A DNA stretch of 64,000 nt, taken from the NCBI GenBank assembly GCA_946807835.1, contig OX327699.1:8177001-8241000 (forward strand), given 5' to 3'. Positions 56,621 through 64,000 of this stretch are shown piece after piece (the first letter of the stretch is position 1; every line of letters begins with the position of its first letter). The position numbers were made by a program, and so were the translations under genes. Below the pieces are notes generated by a model. That model saw only the letters and a list, made by a program, of their open reading frames with translations, did not search any database and was not told the DNA's origin. Origin of the DNA: Ailanthus altissimus. Lineage: Eukaryota > Streptophyta > Magnoliopsida > Sapindales > Simaroubaceae.

Positions 56621-58140
56621 AGGACATCTTTGTCCTATGAGTTTGGCCTAATTCTAAATTTTGTCCCACAAGTTTGAAAATGGACAATTTTATCCCAATT
56701 CATTAGAAAGAATCTATTAGTTTTCATGGTGAAGGGGCAAAATCGAAACTCAACACAAAATTTAAAGTAGACTAACACAGTAAGACATGTGTCAATCCTA
56801 GATTGGCTAATAATAAAATTTAAAAAATAAAGAAGACACGTGGCACTTCTTATAGGTCTCAATTTTAAATTTTATTTTTAATAATTTAATAAAAAAAATT
56901 AAAAATAGCTCTATCACCGTCAATAGCCAATTGACTGCTGGACTTTAGTAATTAAAATGATCAAATCTTACATTATTAGACTATAACTTTTCTTATCTAC
57001 ACAATAGTAGGTCGTTTTTGACCCAAAAATAAAGACTAGAAGATGGCAAAAAATGGTAGAGAGAGGCGGTGGCCACCGTTAACCTCAATTAAAGTAAAAG
57101 TACAATGATCAAGATCCATAAAACAATAAATATAAAATTATAATAGTAAGATCTTAAAAAATTAATAAATAAATAAATAAAATTATTAAAATATTTAAAG
57201 GTTCTAACTAATTTCTTAGAGAATTATTCTTCTTGGCTTTTGTGTTAGAAAGAAGAGTTTGATGCAAAGTTAAAAAGAAGATAAAATAACTAATATATAG
57301 TGTTCTATAATTCTGAATATATTTATATAAGTTAAATTGAAAAAATTCTTTTCTATGTAGGAAAAGAATGACTAGAATAAAATTCATTTATATTAAAGAA
57401 AAAAATTTCATCTTCCATATAGAAAAAAATTACAAATATAAATTTATTGGCATTAAGTAAAAGATGTATAGATGGGACTACTTATAAATATAAAATTTAT
57501 TTTTCATAAGAATGAAATTGAGAAAATATAAAAAGAGAGACCACTTGTAAATTAAATTTTTTTTTTATTAGAGAAAAACGTTAAAGTGGAGAAAGATGAA
57601 ATATTGTTTAAACATTATATACTACATTAAAAACTAAGTCTTTAATACTAGTTTGAACTACTTTCTCAAATTGACAATTTAAAATATAAGAATTTTAAAA
57701 AATAATTTGGAGGCGCCAAAATAAATATTTAAGACTAAAAAATTATATACATGTACAAATTTAAAGGGACTATTGGAGGGCTTGGGGGGACATGGCCCCC
57801 CAAGCCATGCAACAGTCTGCTCATAATAATTTTGCAGTATGTTTGCAAGTAAGGTTTCCTTTTCATACAGTTTATACCTAGCGTTGAATGATCACTAATT
57901 ATTGAGAGAATGTGCTGTCTACTAAGTTTTCTTTTTATTTTAATAAATAAATAAAATCTAATGTCATTCGTATGGGAGATTTGACTTTATCCAATCATGA
58001 CATTATCTTTCTTATTGTTTGACTTATTATTAATAAGTCCAGTAGCTCACTCCACTTAAAGGAAAAGCCTTTGAATTTTGTAATAAGACAAAGCCCGAAT
58101 AAAAGCAAATTAAACCCATTTGAAGTTGAGCAACCCAAAC
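56621..58140. other. AT-rich intergenic DNA with GC hairpin
   Basis: No gene recognised. Includes a perfect 11-bp inverted repeat GGCTTGGGGGG / CCCCCCAAGCC at 57779-57789 and 57796-57806 with a 6-base loop, strikingly GC-rich in very AT-rich DNA. A repeat-derived origin (DNA transposon or retroelement end) is likely but unproven. Confidence 0.5.
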
Positions 58141-58706
58141 ACTAATATCCGAACAGAAAATAGGGGTTAGGCCGACCCATTTCATAAAGTCCAAAGAGAG
58201 GTAAAAGGACTAAATTAGCTACAAAAAGTAAAAGAACATTAATACACTTCCTCTTCTTCTTTCAATTACAATTCTAATTATTTATAAGTTCTATTAAACT
58301 TAGCCTTTATCTAATATAAGATTATTATTTATCATATGATGATATAATGATAAGATGATCATATTGCAATAAAAATCATCTTATCATAAGAAAGCTATGT
58401 TACATACGATTCGAAACTATATAATAATTACACTATAAAAGTAATGCATTATTCATTTGGTATGCATGAAAAAATTATATAGAAACTAATAGAGAAATAT
58501 AAGAGCATAGTTTTTTTGCTTGAAGCACTCTCACACACTGTACACTTTTGTTGAATATATACTGACTTGAGTGTCAAAATGTTCTTTATTTGTAAGAGAA
58601 CAATGGGTTTTTTTTTTGTAAGAGAACATCGTTCTTTTGTAGTAATTCGAGATGATCAAAAGATCTAAGGCGTAATTTTTGGAGAGTTCCAGCTTTAGAG
58701 ATTTCA
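58141..58706 (+). repeat. Probable LTR end upstream of PBS
   Basis: The sequence ending GAGATTTCA at 58706 lies directly before a tRNA-type PBS, so it should be the 3' end of a 5' LTR. The LTR start could not be placed. A TATA-like CTATAAAAG occurs near 58433. Confidence 0.45.
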
Positions 58707-58707
58707 T

Positions 58708-59160
58708 TGGCACCGTTTATGGGAAGAAGAATAAAAAGCCAGCATTTTCAAAAACCATCATGATAAACGGCAATTCGAGATCAACTGAAATTAGAACTAA
58801 TGAATGAGGGATCCTTGCTCCTTTTAACATTGATAGAAACGGGGATAGTGCTTCCATAGTTATGCCATGGATCTAGGCAGACATCCTGAAGGAACTAAAA
58901 GAGTCACAAAAGGAAAACCAAAAGCTTCGCAGTTGCTTAAAAGCTGTGGAAGCTGAAGGAGGTTTCCCAGACAACTACGAAGAGCTTCCACCGTGAGATA
59001 CATAGACAAGGAACCTTGATCAATTATCAAAAAATCTTGGGAGGAACAAAAGTATGGATCCACATAAAGAACCAGAGGTGACAATATTGGCAAAGTTGTC
59101 CAATAAAGAAGAGGAACCTAAAGCCTTCATCTTGAAGGAGATAAGAAAACAGTATGGTTA
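58708..59160 (+). mobile_element. Non-chromovirus gypsy fragment: PBS and gag start
   Basis: TGGCACCGTTTATGGG (58708-58723) is a close variant of the TGGCGCCGTT-type PBS typical of plant Tat/Athila gypsy elements. After it an ATG at 58760 starts a reading (MINGNSRSTEIRTNE) with stops, then KELKESQKENQKLRSCLKA, a coiled-coil-like Gag N-terminus, up to KEIRKQYG at about 59158. It is cut there by the repeat block at 59161. The rest of the element is absent. Confidence 0.65.
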
Positions 59161-59914
59161 ATTGTTATGTTGTTGTATTATAAACTGTAAATATTTATTT
59201 ATACTGTTAACTGGAATCTTATTGGTAGGGGTTAGTTGTACTAGCATAAAACAAATGAGTGCTTATGAATCACATCCTCATGAGATGTAGATAAATTATG
59301 AAAATGATAAATCTCTCATAATCAGATTAAAATGTATTTCATTATGAGATAATAATTATACATTGTCCGCCTTGCTAATACGGGTTAGATGGGTCATCTC
59401 AGTCTTTTCTAATATTGCTAAAGTGCGAGGGACTGGTCGATGTGATTTGCATTATGCCAGTTAAACATGAGATAAGGAAAATATAAGCGAAAGTATTATC
59501 TAATATTACTAAAGCGTGAGGGTAGTATCAGTAACTTATATTTAATCATTGACAAGTTAATCTAGAACACATTTACCCAATATTGCTAAAGCATGAGGAT
59601 AAAGTATGTTTAAGATCAGTAGTAAGAATTACATGAGTTACAATTGATAAGAGTCGTCTACCTTTTAGATTTTACAAAGGCCAATATTGTTAAAGCGTGA
59701 TGCCTGAGTAGAATATTGATTAGATCTACTTCTCACTATAAAATAAAAAATGTTTAAATTTTTGTGTTTCTATTTGAGAGATTTATGGGAATATATAAAG
59801 CAATGAGAGGGCAATTTTAGATTAAAAAATATTTACTAGTTATATCCATGATCTAAAGCGTTATCAATTGACATTTTTGAAATATTTCTGATAACATCTC
59901 TTATATGAGATCGA
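59161..59914 (+). repeat. Leader block, copy 1 (direct repeat of 61204-61955)
   Basis: 754 bp matching 61204-61955 (752 bp) end to end. Carries four copies of ATTGCTAAAGCGTGAGG-type motif, with AATATT starting at 59411, 59502, 59579 and 59682. No coding. No gag follows it, unlike copy 2. Probably the remnant of a second element of the same family as Copia-3. Confidence 0.88.
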
Positions 59915-60012
59915 GGGTACCGGGATGGATCATACGAATCGATCCAGGACGGTTTAGGAAATCAGGATACATTTTTGGACCAATTTCAAAAATAGAAAAT
60001 ATAGTTTGTAAA

Positions 60013-60698
60013 TGTTGCAAATAGATTCTTATTTGCATGAAAAAGTGTAAATGCACACATAGCATCTATGCATTGCCATTTGTGTGACAAATGGCAGCAT
60101 GTATGGATATGTATATGATAAATGTCAACCATACAAAGTGTATGTATGGATGAGTAAAATTTGTCACTCATGCATGGTATTGTATTGCAATACATGCTTG
60201 AATGATGGACATGTGGCCATTTAAAAAGTTTAGACTTCTTATAACAAATAAAATGAGTTTTACTTTTATAGATAGATTTGAATTCTAAATTCAAAATTTG
60301 TGGAAAAACAAAGAGAGAAAATGAAACTTTTAAAATGTTACATTTAGGTCCCCAAAATATATTTTATGCATTTTAATGCTTAAGCCAATTCAAGAGTTGA
60401 GTTGTTTGTTGATTGCTGTATGAAATTAAGATCAAAGGCTACTATTCTAGTTACTCTAATCCCACAAGTTGTTAGATTCTAGAATTTTTCAAGGGTGGAC
60501 TTCATTGTGAGATCCGGAGAGCAATTCTTCATCGAAGTTATTTAAGGGTGAGTTTCTGTAACTTGAAGCTATTGATGGTTCAAATTTCATGTGTATATAT
60601 TTTTTATAATTTTTTTGCGTAATGTATGATTGTCATGCATTTGAAATTTTTTTCAACATGTACATAATCACATACATGCCCCATAAAACACGTTAACA
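60013..60698 (+). repeat. 5' LTR of Copia-3 (start tentative)
   Basis: The right end is fixed by the PBS. TGTTGCAA at 60013 is proposed as the start because it pairs with the end GTTAACA; this is inference, since the 3' LTR is outside the window. Many short direct and inverted repeats around ATGTATGGAT/CATACA occupy 60090-60200. Confidence 0.5.
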
Positions 60699-60700
60699 AT

Positions 60701-60711
60701 AGTATCAGAGC
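60701..60711 (+). other. Primer-binding site of Copia-3
   Basis: AGTATCAGAGC directly after the LTR end, one or two bases from the tRNA-iMet complement TGGTATCAGAGC. Confidence 0.85.
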
Positions 60712-60825
60712 ATATTGTTTTGTGTTTTTAGGTTGTTGGATTGTTATATGAAGTGTTGAGAATGCCTGAAAATAGTGAGAGCTACATTTTGAAATATTTA
60801 AAGTGCAGAAAATGACCTACTGTCG

Positions 60826-61070
60826 AGGGAACGCCGGGGCGTTGCAAGTAGAACGCTGGGGTGTTCTACGTATAAGTTTGGGGCATTCATCTAGAGCATT
60901 CACAAGGCAGAAGCAAGTTTATGGCATGCAGAACGCTAGAGCGTTGGAGATATAAACATAGAGGCATTATCCAATATAGAATGCTAGAGCGTTCAAGTGT
61001 TGAATGCTGAGGTGTTGAAGCAATTTGACGGTGGAGCATTTTAGGTTGAACGCTGGGGCGTGAGAACAAA
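60826..61070 (+). repeat. Cluster of GAACGCTGGGGCGTTC-like palindromes
   Basis: Six imperfect copies of a 16-bp near-palindrome at about 60829, 60851, 60931, 60979, 61002 and 61048 (forms GAACGCCGGGGCGTTG, GAACGCTGGGGTGTTC, GAACGCTAGAGCGTT, GAATGCTAGAGCGTTC, GAATGCTGAGGTGTTG, GAACGCTGGGGCGTG), plus weaker GGAGCATT/GGGGCATTC relics between. Located in the untranslated leader. Each could fold as a short hairpin in RNA. Confidence 0.85.
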
Positions 61071-61203
61071 AACGAGTACAAAATTTTTTTTTGGAGCATT
61101 ATATTATATAATGCCATGTTGTTCAATTTTTCATGTTAATCGTTCCAAACTATACACTCCAATTTGCATGTGAAATATTTACTTTATTATTTAATACAAA
61201 TAT

Positions 61204-61955
61204 AATTGTTATATTATTTTATTATAAACTAGAAATATTTGTTTATGCTATTAACTACAATGGGAGCCCTATTGGTGGGGATTAGTTGTGCTTGCATAAA
61301 ATAAATGAGTGATTACGAATCACATCCTTATGAGAAGCGGATAAATTATGAAAATTAAAAATCTCTCTTAAACAAATTGAAATGTATTTCATTATGAGAT
61401 AATGATTATATATGGTCCGTCTTGTCAATACAGTGTTAGACGGGTCATCTCGATCTTTTTCAATATTGCTAAAGCATGAGGGATTAGTCGGTGTAATTTA
61501 AACTATGCCGGTTAAACATGAGATGAGGCAAATATAAGCAAAAGTATTATCCAATATTGCTAAAGTGTGAGGGTAGCATCAGTAACTTATATTTGATCAT
61601 TGACAAGTTAATCTGGAACACAATTACCAAATATTGCTAAAGCATGAAGATAAAGCGTATTTAGGATCAGTAAGAAGAGTTGCATGAGTTGCAATTAACA
61701 AGAGTTGTCTACCTTTTAAATTTTATAAAGGCCAATATTGCTAAAGCGTGAGGCTCGAGTAGAATGCTGATTAGATCTACTTCTCATTGTAAAGTTTAAA
61801 ACGTTTAAATTTACATTTTTTTGTTTGAGAGATTTATGAGAATGTGTAAAGCAGTGAAAGGGCTCTTTTAGATTACAAAATATATACTAGTTATATCTAT
61901 GATCTAAAATGTTATCAATTGATGTTTATGAAATGTTTCTGCTAACATCTCTTAT
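61204..61955 (+). repeat. Leader block, copy 2, directly upstream of gag
   Basis: Matches 59161-59914. Four ATTGCTAAAG(C/T)RTGAGG motifs with AATATT starting at 61462, 61553, 61630 and 61734; the spacings 91, 77 and 104 repeat those of copy 1 (91, 77, 103). Ends 19 bp before the Gag ATG. Confidence 0.9.
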
Positions 61956-61974
61956 TTTGTCTTATGAAGGTAAG

Positions 61975-62700
61975 ATGGCTTCAAGCAACCCATTGGTACG
62001 CATACTTGATGCTAATATGTTAAAAGGTGTCAATAACTACTTAGATTGGATGATGAATCTAAAATTTGTTCTTGATTCAAAAAAGCTTGGATACATAATA
62101 AATCAGATTATGTCTAAAGGTGTTTTTGAAGCTGCCAATGACGAAGGGGTTCTAACTTATAAGAAATAGGTCGATGGTGATTTGAAAGTCAAGTCTATCT
62201 GAATGAGTTATTTAGAGATAGACCACATGTAAAACTCTATAGAATCTCCAAGGCACTATTTTCATTTATGTTGGTTGAAGCAAGTTTGTTCAGTCCCTAT
62301 GTACTTAAGATGATTTTCTACATTGAAAAGTTTGAGATTATGGACCTTTTTCTAAACAATAACTTAGGGAATAAATTGATTCTCCAGTCTCTGTCGGGGT
62401 CTTTTACACAGTATATTATAAACTTTAACATACAAGGACAAACTCTGACTTATGCTGAGTTGCATAACTTGTTACAAACAATTGAGGATGACATTAAAAA
62501 GGGAGATATGACCTTTATAGTTCATATTAGTGCTTCATCTTCCGTCCCAAAGGCTTCTAGGAAGTCTAGAATGAAGAAGAAGGTGAAGAAGACACTATAT
62601 TCAAGTCCTCAAAGACAGGTTGTATCCAAGCAGAAAGATCAGAAAAAGAACAAGGGAAAGTGTTTCCACCATAATGATAACAGACATTAGAAAGTCACTG
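61975..62700 (+). pseudogene. Copia-3 Gag
   Basis: ATG at 61975 (MASSNPLVRILDANMLKG), then VNNYLDWMMNLKFVLDSKKL, typical of copia Gags. A stop at 62167 and a frame change lead to KFEIMDLFLNNNLGN (about 62328) and a TYAELHNLLQTIEDDIKKG stretch, a basic KSRMKKKVKK segment and a CFHHNDNRH remnant of the zinc knuckle (about 62661-62687) lacking the last residues in frame. RNA packaging protein, inactive. Lineage within copia not settled. Confidence 0.82.
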
Positions 62701-64000
62701 TCCGAAGTATATTGCCACAATCAAGAAGAACCCATCAGGTATTTGTTTTTCTATTATTGACATTTCATTAGCATGTGATGCTTCTAGTGGCTGGGTATTA
62801 GATACCGTATGTCTTTCTCACATCTGTAATATGTTATAGGGTCTGAAAGAAATTAAGCATCTGCAGTAGGGAGAAGTCCAACTTCATGTTGGAAATGGTG
62901 ATATCTTACAAGTTGAAGCAGTTGAAAATTTTGAATTGATTCTCCCATTTCATCAAACTTTAATATTGTATAATTACTGTTATGTATCAAATATTATTAG
63001 ACAGATTATATCCCTCATTATGTTGACACTGAGGGCTATCATGTATTTATTCTGAACTGTTACCTGTATTTATGTGATGCAGATAATATTTTATTAGCTG
63101 AGTGTTAGGATGAATAGTCATTATATTTTGAATGCTACAAAAAATGTCTTAAATGCATAAGTAAACACAGGTAGTAGTTCGGGAGCTTTGAATAACTTAA
63201 AATTGTGGCATATGAGGTTAGGTCATATAGGCATGAGACACCTAACCTGTCTGGTTAAGGATGATCAAATACCTGATTTTATCGTAGAACCCTTAACAGT
63301 TTGTGAATTTTGTATTCGAGGTAAGATGACAAACCCTCTTTTTTTAGGTGTTGGACACCGAGCCACTGATTTATTAGAACTAATTTATAGTGATATATGT
63401 GATCCAATGAATCACACTACTATGGGTAGATTTCGATACTTCGTCATCTTTATCAATGATTTGTTACGATATAGACATGTGTATCTTATGAAACACAAGT
63501 CAAAAATCTTTGAAATGTTAAAAGAATTTTGACAGAAAGTAGAGAATCAAACCAGTATATATATCAAATGCCTTTGATCAGATTGATGCGGTGAATACAT
63601 AAACGGAGAATTCACAGCTTATTTGAAGGAGAATGAGATTCTCGCTCAATACAGTCCTCCATGTACTCATCTACACAATGGTATTTCAGAGAGGAGGAAT
63701 CGGACTTTATTTGATATGGTCCGATTAATGATGAGTTTCACCGATCTTCCAGAATATTTATAGAGTTATGTTCTAGAAATTGTTGCTCACTTGTTGAACA
63801 GAGATCCATCGAAAGCTGTTCCTACTACTCCATATGTGATATGGACTAGGAGAAAATTGAGTCTTAAGTATGTTAAGATTTGGGGTTGTCCTGCTTATGT
63901 AAAAGCTACGCAACAGGATAAACTTGCCCCTAATGGGTATAAGTATCAATACATTTAAGATCCCAAACACTCTGTGGGATATCTAATTTATGATTAAGAG
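62701..64000 (+). pseudogene. Copia-3 protease and integrase
   Basis: The protease remnant includes GWVLDTVCLSHICN (about 62792-62834; the D-S/T-G motif is changed to DTV). GAG-pre-integrase: LKLWHMRLGHIGMRHLTCL and CEFCIRGKM (63188-63330), giving the H-x-H...C-x2-C zinc site. Integrase core: LELIYSDICDPM (Asp, about 63376), then a stop at 63530, ENEILAQYSPPCTHLHNGISERRNRTL (second Asp lost or shifted; Glu at about 63690), and WGCPAYVKA (about 63882). The window ends before RT. Stops at 63530, about 63762 and 63958. Confidence 0.83.

Larger units (their letters stand above)
60013..64000 (+). mobile_element. Ty1/copia element (Copia-3), cut by the window end
   Basis: 5' LTR (start uncertain, ends CGTTAACA at 60698), PBS at 60701, a leader of about 1.27 kb, gag from 61975, protease, GAG-pre-integrase and integrase up to the window end. 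RT, RNase H and 3' LTR lie outside. The unusually long leader contains a palindrome cluster and a motif-bearing block duplicated upstream. Stops and frameshifts show it is inactive. Confidence 0.8.

Noticed and set aside
57779..57806. Rho-independent terminator or Helitron 3' hairpin
   Set aside because: The bacterial terminator model does not apply to this genome, and no CTRR end follows the hairpin, which a Helitron needs.
59986..60294. 102-codon minus-strand open frame
   Set aside because: It falls in the Copia-3 LTR, with repeated ATGTATGG/CATACA text producing a His/Cys-rich chance frame.

Overview
The window looks like a stretch of plant (dicot-like) nuclear heterochromatin. I found no intact host gene, rRNA or tRNA gene, or CRISPR array. 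The DNA is very AT-rich and almost wholly built of decayed transposable elements. Signs of a plant are LTR-retrotransposon primer-binding sites complementary to initiator tRNA-Met (TGGTATCAGAGC-type), Ty1/copia and chromovirus-type Ty3/gypsy polyproteins, an L1-type LINE with a plant-style RNase H, and an old endogenous pararetrovirus (Caulimoviridae). The species cannot be named from the sequence.

Layout. 1-1553: AT-rich DNA with a 67-bp tandem repeat. 1554-6727: old but structurally complete Ty1/copia element with 5-bp target duplications (TGTAT). 6728-8220: nothing recognised. 8221-12409: minus-strand LINE whose 3' end is present as three tandem ~1-kb units. 12410-17779: pieces of one Ty3/gypsy family (LTRs TGATG...CATCA) in both orientations, one LTR carrying a solo LTR of the same family. 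17780-20563: degenerate ~115-bp satellite-like array split by a solo LTR. 20564-30890: gypsy elements nested four deep, ending in an inverted gag pair. 30892-36218: further LTRs, including a solo LTR inside a solo LTR inside an LTR fragment. 36219-51930: endogenous pararetrovirus split by a minus-strand gypsy element, itself split by a younger plus-strand gypsy element (42035-48153, LTRs about 95% identical). 51930-52520: the ~115-bp repeat again, inverted. 52520-55195: 5'-truncated copia element. 55196-58700: AT-rich DNA with one LTR/PBS relic. 58700-64000: start of a non-chromovirus gypsy element, then a copia element running off the window, whose leader holds a 750-bp block duplicated upstream and a cluster of GC-rich palindromes.

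How it fits together: target duplications give a relative order. The pararetrovirus and the TGATG...CATCA gypsy family are old. Internally deleted, integrase-less copies of that family inserted into them and into each other's LTRs. The plus-strand gypsy at 42035-48153 is the youngest datable insertion. All coding regions contain stops or frameshifts, so the window is best annotated as pseudogenes within nested mobile elements. The most interesting signals are non-coding: the repeated motif block in the copia leader, GC-rich palindromes shared by unrelated elements, the dispersed ~115-bp repeat, and repeated self-insertion of one gypsy family into its own LTRs.
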